In this document: positions 1 through 7,016 of the stretch, one piece after another
How the letters are laid out: the number at the start of each line of letters is the position of its first letter
Position numbering within the stretch: the stretch's first letter is position 1
Assembly (NCBI GenBank): GCA_965369325.1
Contig: CBDUQI010000252.1
Location: forward strand, 1-7,645
Direction of reading: 5' to 3'
Length of the DNA stretch: 7,645 bases
DNA from: CBDUQI01 sp965369325
GTDB taxonomy: Bacteria > Pseudomonadota > Gammaproteobacteria > Steroidobacterales > JBCBZW01
Notes under the pieces: generated by a model
The model's input: the letters and a program-made list of their open reading frames with translations, nothing else
Told to the model about the DNA's origin: nothing
Database searches by the model: none
Position numbers and translations under genes: made by a program

Positions 1-2
1 AT

Positions 3-25
3 ATATGGTTATATATTGACCATAT
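3..25. promoter_or_regulatory. Candidate operator palindrome upstream of the secreted EF-hand gene
   Basis: The perfect arms ATATGGT (3-9) and ACCATAT (19-25) are separated by nine AT-rich bases. A TATATT hexamer at 12-17 lies inside the palindrome and could be a -10 element; the corresponding -35 would fall outside the window. The same ATGGT-N9-ACCATAT arrangement, with identical spacing, recurs at 1189-1209 before the DUF6502 gene. A dimeric repressor or activator site is the simplest reading, but binding is inferred only from symmetry and recurrence. Confidence 0.5.
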
Positions 26-75
26 TTAGATATTTCTATTCATACGACGACCCGCAATGTTTGCGGTATGCCATC

Positions 76-84
76 AAAAGAGGA
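76..84 (+). promoter_or_regulatory. Ribosome binding site that fixes the start at 93
   Basis: The purine run AAAAGAGGA ends eight bases before the ATG at 93. An in-frame ATG at 57 would add 12 residues (beginning MFAVCHQKR) ahead of the signal peptide and has no such site, so 93 is preferred. Confidence 0.7.
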
Positions 85-92
85 CCACGATC

Positions 93-1085
93 ATGCTTCG
101 AAAATCTATCTGTGCCGCTGCGTTCGCGGCAATCGTCTTTGGCTCAACATCCAGCGCAATTGCATGCACCATGCAGCAGCCGTCGTTGCCGGAGGTGGAG
201 ATCGAAATCGAATTTGAAGACTACGATGGCTTTCGCGATCGTGTTTACTACAAGATTCAAATTGAAATTGAGGTCTTCCCGCCCACCCAGACCACCCAAT
301 GCCAGTGCGGTGTCGGCATCGGCAGCGCCAACTTTGTGATGCCGGATTCGTTCGCGGTAGTCGCCGCAGCCGTTGCGATCAAAAATGATGAGATGGATCA
401 GGATTTTGAACTTGATGCATTTGCCGGATTTTCCGACGACGAATCAGTTACGGCTGCCTTATCAAACCTGTCGGGGTTTAACTTCGGGGCGGCAAGCTTT
501 GGTTTGTCAGCAACGGTTGACCCGTTTTCCCTTCCGCCGTTAGGCCCAGAAGACCGCCTGGTTCTGGGGTTCATCATTGAGTTCGCGCCGGCCGATTTTG
601 CCGCGGTCAACGGCAAGCCTATTCAGTTTGGCGCCGGTTCCAGCGACCCCAGTCATCCACTGACACTGATCAACAATGCAGCGCCAACCTTGAACTTGCC
701 GCCGTTTCAGCTGGACGCGTGCGACGTCAACTTTGACCAGACCTGCGATATCAACGACCTGAACGGGATTCTGGCGCTTGGGCCCATTGCCCTTGGCGTA
801 CCCAGAACTGATGCCACCGAAATCTTCGATCTGATTGGTGATGATGTTATCAATATGCAGGACGTTGATGAGTGGCTGGATGTGGCCGCTGAATTTAACG
901 GTCTGCCGGCGCGATACCGGCGCGGTGACGCGAATCTGGACGGCGCGGTCAATCAGCAGGATGTGCTGCTATGGTTCTCCAACCGCTTTACGCAGACGTT
1001 GTTCTGGGACGATGGCAACTTTGATGGTAACGCCATTGTTGACTTCAGGGATCTGGTTATTTGGCGAAACAACCGCACGCGGTAG
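93..1085 (+). CDS. Secreted protein with four dockerin-like/EF-hand calcium loops
   Basis: This 330-residue protein has a basic-hydrophobic signal peptide with likely cleavage near residue 24 (SSAIA before Cys25). Because Cys follows directly, a non-standard lipobox cannot be excluded. Residues 34-62 alternate acidic and hydrophobic residues (EVEIEIEFED, IQIEIEVF), which suggests beta strands. The middle part (80-205) resembles no family I can name. The C-terminus has four 12-residue Ca-binding loops with the Dx[DN]xDxxx[DN]xxD pattern: 211-222, 246-257 (Ile at position 3, probably weak), 279-290 (DANLDGAVNQQD) and 309-320 (NFDGNAIVDFRD). Such loops occur in type I dockerins and in secreted proteins of Planctomycetes and Proteobacteria, where they may bind calcium or anchor proteins. 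No cohesin, LPXTG or PEP-CTERM tail is visible. It lies upstream of the DUF6502/DUF5666 pair and shares a palindrome with it. Its export and calcium binding are likely; its role is unknown. Confidence 0.85.
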   Translation: MLRKSICAAAFAAIVFGSTSSAIACTMQQPSLPEVEIEIEFEDYDGFRDRVYYKIQIEIEVFPPTQTTQCQCGVGIGSANFVMPDSFAVVAAAVAIKNDEMDQDFELDAFAGFSDDESVTAALSNLSGFNFGAASFGLSATVDPFSLPPLGPEDRLVLGFIIEFAPADFAAVNGKPIQFGAGSSDPSHPLTLINNAAPTLNLPPFQLDACDVNFDQTCDINDLNGILALGPIALGVPRTDATEIFDLIGDDVINMQDVDEWLDVAAEFNGLPARYRRGDANLDGAVNQQDVLLWFSNRFTQTLFWDDGNFDGNAIVDFRDLVIWRNNRTR

Positions 1086-1095
1086 CCGATGCACT

Positions 1096-1131
1096 TCGGG
1101 AGGGGGCGCAGCCTAGCCCCCTCCCGAGCCT
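1096..1131 (+). terminator. Hairpin terminator after the EF-hand gene
   Basis: The arms TCGGGAGGGGGC (1096-1107) and GCCCCCTCCCGA (1116-1127) form a perfect 12-bp stem with an 8-base loop, starting 10 bases after the stop codon. The following T-run is short (CCTTTGTG), so it is a strong hairpin with a weak U-tract. It should separate this gene from the DUF6502 unit. Confidence 0.75.
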
Positions 1132-1188
1132 TTGTGTGCAGGCAGTACGGTCCTCAGAAATGCGAATCCAAGCAACGCACCACCGGAA

Positions 1189-1209
1189 ATGGTATAATTT
1201 TTACCATAT
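1189..1209. promoter_or_regulatory. Candidate operator/promoter overlapping the DUF6502 start
   Basis: The arms ATGGTA (1189-1194) and TACCAT (1202-1207) form a palindrome. Written as ATGGT-N9-ACCATAT, it matches the site at 3-25 with the same spacing. A consensus TATAAT (1193-1198) lies inside it, so a bound protein would block RNA polymerase. No good -35 hexamer is visible near 1170. If TATAAT is the -10 element, transcription would begin near 1204-1206, only a few bases before the ATG at 1210. Confidence 0.55.
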
Positions 1210-2055
1210 ATGAAGCCTGTATTGATTGAACACCCACTCAGGGCAACAGTACTTGTTGCTTGTCGCCACCTCCTTCGCCCCATCGCCAGTCTGTTGATCC
1301 GGTGCGGCATCAGCTGGCGCGACTTCGCTGAGGCGAGTAAAGGCGCCTTTGTCGATGCCGCTACTCACGAGTATGGGCTGCAGGGGCGGCCAACCAATGC
1401 GACCCGGGTGGCGATTCTCACCGGTTTAAATCGCAAGGAAGTCAGCAGAATTCGAGGCGCCGAAGGTACTGTCGAACTGGCGGGCGACGTCGCCACCAGT
1501 AATGTATCGCGGATTCTCGGCGCCTGGCATCAGGAATCAGAATTCCTTGACGCGCAGGGGACGCCGTTAGTCCTTCCACTGCAGGGGGAGGGGGCCAGCG
1601 TTGAGGAGCTGATCCGACGCCATGGCGGCGACCTCACCAGCAGAGCGCTGCTGAAGGAGCTGCTCCGTGTTCAAGCGATCGAACGGGTGGATGAGAACCA
1701 CGTACGCGCCCTCAAGCGTTACTTTCTGCCGGATCAACTCGACGCACTGAGTATTGATCGGGCGGCAACGGTCATTCACGATCTGGCCGCCACGTTGAAC
1801 CACAACCTCACGGCGAATTTAGACAATACCGGCGCCAACTTTGAGGGCCGCGCCTCCAATCGGCATATACCAAGTCGCTCACTGCCTGCGCTTCGCGAGT
1901 TTGTTGAGGCGCAAGGCGAACCACTTCTTTATCGCATTGACGACTGGCTAAGTGAGCACGAGGTTGCGCCAACGCAGCGCGAGTCGACCAAATTGATACG
2001 CGCAGGTGCGGGCATTTATTTGTTCGCCGACAGCGCGGACGGAGTTAAGAAATGA
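1210..2055 (+). CDS. DUF6502 family protein, helix-turn-helix-like
   Basis: This 281-residue protein has no signal peptide or membrane segment and is probably cytoplasmic. I recognise the DUF6502 pattern: an N-terminal LLRPIASLLIRCGISWRDFA segment (21-40), a helix-turn-helix-like stretch (about 63-82, including VAILTGLNRKEVSRI), the short block RILGAWHQESEFLD (101-114), and a second helical module (131-173) resembling a winged helix. The C-terminal third is variable. The family has no established function that I know of; the HTH-like segment suggests DNA binding. No Shine-Dalgarno sequence precedes the ATG at 1210, yet the reading begins where the family normally begins, so a leaderless or near-leaderless mRNA is possible. 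Its stop overlaps the next start (ATGA at 2052-2055), indicating translational coupling with the DUF5666 gene. Family assignment is from memory of motifs, not a search. Confidence 0.82.
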   Translation: MKPVLIEHPLRATVLVACRHLLRPIASLLIRCGISWRDFAEASKGAFVDAATHEYGLQGRPTNATRVAILTGLNRKEVSRIRGAEGTVELAGDVATSNVSRILGAWHQESEFLDAQGTPLVLPLQGEGASVEELIRRHGGDLTSRALLKELLRVQAIERVDENHVRALKRYFLPDQLDALSIDRAATVIHDLAATLNHNLTANLDNTGANFEGRASNRHIPSRSLPALREFVEAQGEPLLYRIDDWLSEHEVAPTQRESTKLIRAGAGIYLFADSADGVKK

Positions 2056-3470
2056 TGTTATCCAAGGTTCCTGTCTACGCTCGCTCGATCGTTCTGTCGC
2101 TGGTTCTTGGCACGGTAGCAACCGGGCTTCTCAGCAGCACCAATGCGAGCGCCGCGGCTATCCGGGGAGTTGATCGCAGCGGCATTACGCTGGCGCAAAT
2201 ATCCGATGCAACCCAGGCCAACGTGACGCTGGGCGGTACCAGTTACGACTTGTCGAGCGCCGACATCACTCGGGACGGGGTAGCTGGCGGTGCGCCGTTG
2301 GTGGGTGAGATCGCGGTGGTCGTCGGCGTTTTGGATGTAGAAACGCAATTGGGCACGGCGGACACGCTTGCTATCGACACCGCGTTGCGGGGTGCGGTTG
2401 AGGCTATCAGCAATGCGGACGGCGAACTGAGTTTAATGGGCACCATCGTCAAAACCGATGCAGCAACCCTCTTCGCGCCACCGCTGAGTGGGCTTGAGCA
2501 GATCACGGTCAGCGACAGCATCTCGGTCAGCGGGCACTGGACCAGCACCGGAGAGCTTCGCGCCACCAGGGTGAGCATTAGTTCACCGCAAGCTGCGCTG
2601 CTTACAGAGGGCATCGTGAGCGATGTAGATTTGGCCAACTCCCATTTTCAGCTGGGCGAGCTGACAGTAGATTTCTCTTCCGCCTCGCTCGGTGGTTTCG
2701 ACGACGGTTCGCCTCAGGTTGGCGATGTTGTTGAGGTAAGTGCAAGTGCGTTCGCCTCGCAGAACGTACTGCAGGCCGATTCGGTGGATCTCGAGCAGTT
2801 GTACGAAACAGAGGTAGGGCTGTACTTTGAGCTTGAGGGGCTGGTCGCTTCCATTGCATCCACGACGGAATTTTCGATCAGCGGCGTGACCATAACGATC
2901 ACGGCCGGCACAGAATTCATCGGCGGCACCGCTACTGATATTGCGTTGGACAGCCTGCTGGAGGTCGAAGGCGAACTTGACGCGCAAGGCCACGTAGTTG
3001 CCGAAGAGGTGGTATTTCTCGGGCAGACGCAAAATCTGATTGGCGCACCTGTGGAACGCATCATTACCGCAGGCAGCGATTTCCTTATTGTCCTTGGGCT
3101 CCCGGTGCAGGTGACACCCGACACGGTATGGGTGGACGACAGCGATGCCGAGGTAGAGCCCTTTGCGCTGTCATATCTGAATGAGGGCGACTATGTTGAG
3201 CTTATCCTTGATGACACTCACCCCTCGGGCAGACTCCGCCTACATCATCTGGAACGCCAGAACGCGCAGAGCACCGTCACGTTGCGTGGACTCGCCAGCG
3301 AGGTAAACACCCAGAGCCGCCGACTGACGATGATGGGCGTGACGGTTGTTGGCGTCGGACCTGACGCGGTTGAGTTTTTTGCCGACGTGCAAGCCGGCGA
3401 TCCGGTTGAGCTGACGGGGCGTCAACTTGCCAATGGCCTGGTGCTGGCAAGGGAATTAAAACACCCCTAG
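2052..3470 (+). CDS. Exported DUF5666-repeat protein
   Basis: This protein has 472 residues from the ATG at 2052, or 471 from the adjacent ATG at 2055. GGAG at 2041-2044 serves either start. An N-terminal signal peptide (basic start, hydrophobic 12-27, AxA near 32-36) predicts export to the periplasm or outer surface. The rest is built of about six related 60-75-residue beta-rich units, at roughly 58-118, 113-177, 185-247, 258-323, 328-402 and 409-470. Each has the DUF5666 pattern: a strand opening like 'GxVxxI', a central 'F..G..V.V...T.F', then 'GDxVEVxG' and 'xxxxAxxVxx' (for example GDVVEVSAS and LEVEGELDAQGHVVAEEV). The fold is expected to be OB/beta-barrel-like. There are no catalytic motifs or cysteines. 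It is coupled to the DUF6502 gene by a 4-base overlap, a pairing I believe recurs in gammaproteobacteria. Function is unknown; a structural or binding role is inferred. Confidence 0.82.
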   Translation: MMLSKVPVYARSIVLSLVLGTVATGLLSSTNASAAAIRGVDRSGITLAQISDATQANVTLGGTSYDLSSADITRDGVAGGAPLVGEIAVVVGVLDVETQLGTADTLAIDTALRGAVEAISNADGELSLMGTIVKTDAATLFAPPLSGLEQITVSDSISVSGHWTSTGELRATRVSISSPQAALLTEGIVSDVDLANSHFQLGELTVDFSSASLGGFDDGSPQVGDVVEVSASAFASQNVLQADSVDLEQLYETEVGLYFELEGLVASIASTTEFSISGVTITITAGTEFIGGTATDIALDSLLEVEGELDAQGHVVAEEVVFLGQTQNLIGAPVERIITAGSDFLIVLGLPVQVTPDTVWVDDSDAEVEPFALSYLNEGDYVELILDDTHPSGRLRLHHLERQNAQSTVTLRGLASEVNTQSRRLTMMGVTVVGVGPDAVEFFADVQAGDPVELTGRQLANGLVLARELKHP

Positions 3471-3481
3471 CCGCCCGCAAG

Positions 3482-3529
3482 GGTAACGGTGCCCACGGCC
3501 AGCCCACCAAAGCGCGCTCCGCCGTTACC
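3482..3529. terminator. Possible weak bidirectional terminator
   Basis: GGTAACGG (3482-3489) and CCGTTACC (3522-3529) are perfect complements separated by 32 bases, in the gap between two convergent genes. There is no U-tract on either side and the loop is long, so terminator function is only suggested by position. Confidence 0.3.
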
Positions 3530-3570
3530 GCAGCATTGACCCGCCTGCTCGACGGGCGATCACCCGGTGC

Positions 3571-4500
3571 TCACAATGACTTCATAAAACTCAGCATCCG
3601 CTTGCGCGTAGCTGGCGTAGGCAATCGCCCGAAACCAGCGCCCGCGTTGTCCAGCATGTGCTTGGGCTTTGACGTCGCCGGGATCACGACGGATGCAGCA
3701 GGATGGCTCAACACAAATTTGAGAAAGAACTGTCCCCAGCTTTGCACATCGGCCTCCTGTGCTGCCCATTCCGGCAGACTCTGTCCGGCCACGGCCTTGA
3801 ACAGGCTGCCGCGCTGGTAGGGGCGGTTGATTAGCGTGGTAATGCCTTGGTCGGCCGCCATCGGCAGCAGGCGATCCTGTGCCTCAAGCTCGCCCATGCT
3901 ATACGTGAACTGCACGAAATCCAGCGGCTCCGTGCGCATGATCTGCAACAAATCACCGTGCGAGTTCCCGTGTGAGGTGGTAATACCGATATAACGCACT
4001 TTGCCCGCTTGCTGCCACTCACGCAGCGTCGCCAGATGCAGGCGCCAGTCGCGCAGGTTATGAATTTGCATCAGATCCATGGTCTTCACACCCATCTTGA
4101 AGATGGACTCGTTCATCTGCTCAATGCCGCTTTGCTTGCCATCCGTCCACACCTTGGTGGCCGCAAACAGATCGGCAGTGTTCTTGGTGCCGGGCAACAG
4201 CTTGCCGACAATGCGCTCGGCCGGGCCATACATTGGGGAGGAATCGATCAGCTCGCCGCCCTGATCGAAGAATATCTGCATCACTTGCGCCAGCTGCGCC
4301 TGAAAGGCGGTGTCCTCGGGACGGGTGAATGTGCGTGATGTACCCATGCCAATCACGGCTAGGTCCTCGCCGTCTTTAGCCGACAAAATTGGGGTGCGCA
4401 GCGCTTTGCGATCGGCGGCGAAGGCGCCTGCGCCGCCGCCGCTCATCGCCAGCGCCGATGCCATTTTCAACAGATCACGCCGATTGAGTGTGTAAGACAT
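3571..4500 (-). CDS. Tat-exported aldo/keto reductase
   Basis: This 309-residue NAD(P)H-dependent oxidoreductase belongs to the aldo/keto reductase fold (TIM barrel). The start at 4500 is chosen because GAGGGAAG lies just upstream and because it places a twin-arginine motif (NRRDLLKM, residues 6-13) at the N-terminus, followed by a hydrophobic, Ala/Gly-rich stretch to AFAAD (about residue 29). A longer in-frame start at 4527 would bury this motif. The AKR tetrad is intact: Asp86 and Tyr91 (IDSSPMYG), Lys116 (ATKVW) and His147 (MQIHN). Cofactor-site blocks also fit: YIGITTSH (170-177), FVQFTYS (196-201) and VVIPATSK near 271-278. The length is normal for the family plus a leader. The substrate is unknown. 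It is divergent from a second Tat-type oxidoreductase at 4633, which suggests related periplasmic or co-regulated roles. Tat export of a cofactor-loaded enzyme is the usual interpretation. Confidence 0.9.
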   Translation of the reverse strand: MSYTLNRRDLLKMASALAMSGGGAGAFAADRKALRTPILSAKDGEDLAVIGMGTSRTFTRPEDTAFQAQLAQVMQIFFDQGGELIDSSPMYGPAERIVGKLLPGTKNTADLFAATKVWTDGKQSGIEQMNESIFKMGVKTMDLMQIHNLRDWRLHLATLREWQQAGKVRYIGITTSHGNSHGDLLQIMRTEPLDFVQFTYSMGELEAQDRLLPMAADQGITTLINRPYQRGSLFKAVAGQSLPEWAAQEADVQSWGQFFLKFVLSHPAASVVIPATSKPKHMLDNAGAGFGRLPTPATRKRMLSFMKSL

Positions 4501-4632
4501 ATGAACTTCCCTCGCGGTAACTGCCAAAACGTCGCATGACTTAATACTTTATCATCTTCGTAAGACACAGCGGCTCGCTGGCGGTTCCCCCGTCTGCGAG
4601 ACGCACACCGATACCCGCTAGAGGAGCGCACC
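4501..4632. promoter_or_regulatory. Divergent promoter region with two 13-bp palindromes
   Basis: This 132-bp gap separates the two divergent oxidoreductase genes and must hold both promoters. An AT-rich core (4541-4555) contains TAATAC and TATCAT -10-like hexamers, without a convincing -35. Two interrupted palindromes follow on the SDR side: CAGCG-GCT-CGCTG (4568-4580) and CGTCT-GCG-AGACG (4591-4603), each with 5-bp arms and a 3-base centre, 23 bp apart. They may be operators or short hairpins in the SDR leader. Confidence 0.4.
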
Positions 4633-5730
4633 ATGACCACTCGCCGGAATTTTCTCAAACTGGGGGCGGCCAGCGTCGGCGCCAGCCTGAGCAGCACGTC
4701 GCTTGCAGGTGCCGTTCAGGTAGCGCCCGCTCAACGGCCACTTTCGATCCTGGTCCTGGGTGGCACCGGGTTTATCGGGCCGCATCAGATTGAGCTGGCA
4801 CTGGCGCGCGGGCATCAGCTCAGCATGTTTAACCGCGGGCGGCGCGAAGGCCTGTTCGACGGCAAGGTGGAACAACTGATCGGCAATCGCGACAGCAATA
4901 TCGATGATGGTCTCAAAGCGCTTACCGGCAAGCGCACCTGGGATGTGGTCATCGACAACTCAGGCTACGTGCCGCGCCAGGTGAGCGACTCCGCCAAGCT
5001 GCTCAAGGGTCGCTGCAAGCGCTATATCTATACTTCGACTGTATCGGTTTACGACTTTGAGCGCAGCAGCAGCTTTGCGGAGATCGGCCCGCTCGCGGCA
5101 CCGCCTGCGCCCGAGGTGGAGGAGGTGACTGGCGAGACCTACGGCCCGTTGAAGTCAGCCAGCGATCAGGCGGCCCGACGGATTCTGGGCCAGGCCTGCA
5201 CCGTCATCCGCCCCACCTATGTCGTCGGGCCCGGCGACCGCAGCGACCGCTTTACTTACTGGGTGGACAGGATTCATCGTGGCGGCGATATCCTGGCCCC
5301 CAGCGGTCCACAGCGCTCCATCCAATGGGTGGACGTGCGCGATCTTGCCGCATTTATTGTTGATTGCGCGGAGCAGGATCGCCCGGGCGTATACAACGCC
5401 TGCGGCCCAACCGCGCGGATTACACGGCAAGGCATGCTGTGGGGCATCGCCGCTAGCACCTCGGCGCCGGTACGCATGTACTGGCCGGATGATGCGCTGT
5501 TGGATGAGATGAAAATATCCTTGCCGATGCTGGGCACGGGCGATTACTCGTTTTACTTCGACAATGCCGCATCGCTTGAGGCGGGTGCCAGCTACCGACC
5601 GCTGGCACGCACGGTGGCCGACACCCTGCAGTGGTGGCAGTCGCAAACCGCTGAACGACGTGAGAATGCACGGGGATGGCCGTCGGGCGAGCTTGAGGGC
5701 AAGGCGTTGAAGGCGCTGATGAAGGGCTGA
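4633..5730 (+). CDS. Tat-signal NAD(P)-dependent epimerase/dehydratase-like SDR
   Basis: This 365-residue protein has a good ribosome site (AGAGGAG, 4620-4626, six bases before ATG). Residues 2-26 form a Tat-type leader (TTRRNFLKLGAA, then a Ser/Ala-rich stretch to SLAGA). The mature part is an extended short-chain dehydrogenase/reductase. It has a Rossmann motif GGTGFIG (43-49) and FNRGR (66-70) after the second strand; the Arg residues and absence of an acidic residue there hint at NADP preference. It also has the YTSTVSVY strand (133-140) with candidate Ser/Thr, and the catalytic pair Tyr170-xxx-Lys174 (YGPLK). IRPTYVVGPGDRSDRF (192-207) and IQWVDVRDLA (230-239) are typical substrate-side blocks of the NAD-epimerase family. 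The substrate cannot be assigned, and a CSP41-like non-enzymatic relative is a weaker possibility. It is divergent from the Tat aldo/keto reductase. Confidence 0.88.
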   Translation: MTTRRNFLKLGAASVGASLSSTSLAGAVQVAPAQRPLSILVLGGTGFIGPHQIELALARGHQLSMFNRGRREGLFDGKVEQLIGNRDSNIDDGLKALTGKRTWDVVIDNSGYVPRQVSDSAKLLKGRCKRYIYTSTVSVYDFERSSSFAEIGPLAAPPAPEVEEVTGETYGPLKSASDQAARRILGQACTVIRPTYVVGPGDRSDRFTYWVDRIHRGGDILAPSGPQRSIQWVDVRDLAAFIVDCAEQDRPGVYNACGPTARITRQGMLWGIAASTSAPVRMYWPDDALLDEMKISLPMLGTGDYSFYFDNAASLEAGASYRPLARTVADTLQWWQSQTAERRENARGWPSGELEGKALKALMKG

Positions 5731-5846
5731 AGCGGGAGAGCGTGCCAAAGCGGGGGGCTACATCCTCAGACGGTTCGCAGGCGACTATGCTCGACCCAAA
5801 TGCCCGAGAATCATGCCCCCCATTTACAGTGGTCTATGCGCCTATC
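5731..5846. other. Convergent intergenic region with G/C-run inverted repeat
   Basis: This 116-bp gap lies between the SDR gene and the oppositely oriented ATPase gene. GGGGGGC (5752-5758) and GCCCCCC (5815-5821) are complementary but 56 bases apart, with no adjacent T-run. The pair could form the base of a terminator structure or be chance. Nothing else is evident. Confidence 0.3.
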
Positions 5847-7016
5847 TCACACCGATTCTGCCTTGGTTCGCCAAGCCATTACGCCCTTGACCAGTGGGTC
5901 GACGACCTCGTATTTCCCGTTGCTTGTTACGCGCAGATAGTCCTTCGCGGTTAGAACATCAAGACACCGTTTCATGGTTGAGCCCGCGATTTGGAACCTG
6001 CCTAGATACGCGGTGGCGGTTGGTTGGTCGGTGGGTTGGGTTGCGATTGCACTCAATACGGTACGCTGTGAATGGGTCAACGAACGAATTGCCAGCTGCA
6101 CCTGGTTACGTTGGATTTTCAGCAACTCAGTCCAAGTGCTGTGCACGTTGTCGGCACTCGGTGGCCTGGACTCTCGCCATAGTTCCCGACACAGCATGTT
6201 CAGGTAATGGGTGTGCCGATCGCTCACTTCAAAAATGGTCCCCACGGAATTTTCGCTCAGACGCTGATCCCAGCGCAGATGGGCAGCCTCCTGTATAAAT
6301 TCGCTATAATCCGCGGCACTGATTCGTTCAAGTGGTATGTGCCAACTCTGGGAATTGTGCATCGGCCGCTTGTCGCTCTGGAACATCAACTCGAGCGCGG
6401 CCCGCTCGCTACCGAGGAACACGAAACTAAGGGCTTTTGCCTCCTTGGCTGCAATGCGAATCGACTCCTCGATCGTCTCTCCGTGATTAATGAGCGCGAT
6501 ATTTTGGAACTCGTCCATGATCAGCACCGCTCTCCTCTTGTAGTGCTGTGCAGCGCGGTCGAGGCTGATCAGTAGATCTGAAATAGATTTTGGCGAGACG
6601 CTGTCGGAGAAGAGTTTCACCGAGAACCCGTCCTCGCGAAACGTCAGTTCGGGTTTGAAGCCTGCAAATAATTTCGATAGGGCGCCCAACACGCGTTTGT
6701 TTTTCGGCAGGAACTCCGCGCCCAATTTCCCAACCGCCTCGCGAAGCAGTGCGTCAAGCCCGTCCAGGGTGTGTACAGTCAAAAGGTCTATGCTGTAAGC
6801 GTGTACTTTGGGTGATCGCTTCCGGCGTAACTCTGCGGCCACCTGTCGGACCAAGCTGGTCTTGCCGTAGAGCCGCATGCCAGTGACATACGTGTGAGTG
6901 CCGGCGAGTATGTTGGTCTTGAGGCGCTCACGTTCGGCGTCGCGGTCACAAAACGCGGGACCCTCGGCGTAGCCGATTGGGAACAGAACATTGGCAAGGT
7001 CAGATTTTGGGCTCAT
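5847..7016 (-). CDS. AAA+/STAND-like P-loop ATPase with C-terminal winged-helix-like domain
   Basis: This soluble 389-residue protein opens with a typical lead-in (FCDRDAERERLK, 22-33) seen in MNS/archaeal-type and ORC-Cdc6-like ATPases. The Walker A is GMRLYGKTS (46-54, Lys52), the Walker B is AVLIMDE (163-169, Asp168-Glu169) and a sensor-1-like strand FVFLGSE lies at 198-204. Residues 225-300 form the helical lid, containing HYLNMLCRELW (270-280). Residues 305-380 look like a winged helix (LTHSQRTVLSAIA, then STMKRCLDVLTAKDYL). The start at 7016 has GGAAAG four bases upstream. Such proteins bind and hydrolyse ATP and often act as signal-transducing or regulatory switches; they are common on genomic islands and in some defence loci. 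Here it stands alone: no effector or nuclease gene is adjacent in the window. It lies about 160 bp from a Tn3-like end, so a former upstream neighbour may be missing. Specific function is unknown. Confidence 0.85.
   Translation of the reverse strand: MSPKSDLANVLFPIGYAEGPAFCDRDAERERLKTNILAGTHTYVTGMRLYGKTSLVRQVAAELRRKRSPKVHAYSIDLLTVHTLDGLDALLREAVGKLGAEFLPKNKRVLGALSKLFAGFKPELTFREDGFSVKLFSDSVSPKSISDLLISLDRAAQHYKRRAVLIMDEFQNIALINHGETIEESIRIAAKEAKALSFVFLGSERAALELMFQSDKRPMHNSQSWHIPLERISAADYSEFIQEAAHLRWDQRLSENSVGTIFEVSDRHTHYLNMLCRELWRESRPPSADNVHSTWTELLKIQRNQVQLAIRSLTHSQRTVLSAIATQPTDQPTATAYLGRFQIAGSTMKRCLDVLTAKDYLRVTSNGKYEVVDPLVKGVMAWRTKAESV

Noticed and set aside
57..92. Upstream ATG for the EF-hand protein
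   Set aside because: It would place 12 non-signal residues before an obvious signal peptide, while the ATG at 93 has a well-placed AAGAGGA.
2583..3032. 149-codon minus-strand open frame within the DUF5666 gene
   Set aside because: It lies entirely inside the repeat-bearing coding region; several overlapping minus-strand frames occur here, as expected for GC-rich shadows.
3536..3820. 94-codon plus-strand open frame overlapping the 3' end of the aldo/keto reductase
   Set aside because: Most of it is antisense to the conserved C-terminus of the reductase, and it shows no family motif.
5155..5748. 197-codon minus-strand open frame opposite the SDR gene
   Set aside because: It overlaps a clearly conserved SDR in full, its product is Arg/Ala-rich and low in recognisable motifs, and it has no credible ribosome site. 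It is a shadow of a GC-rich gene.
5894..6298. Plus-strand open frames antisense to the ATPase (5894-6298, 6207-6575)
   Set aside because: They run against an ATPase with intact motifs and give unremarkable, motif-free products.
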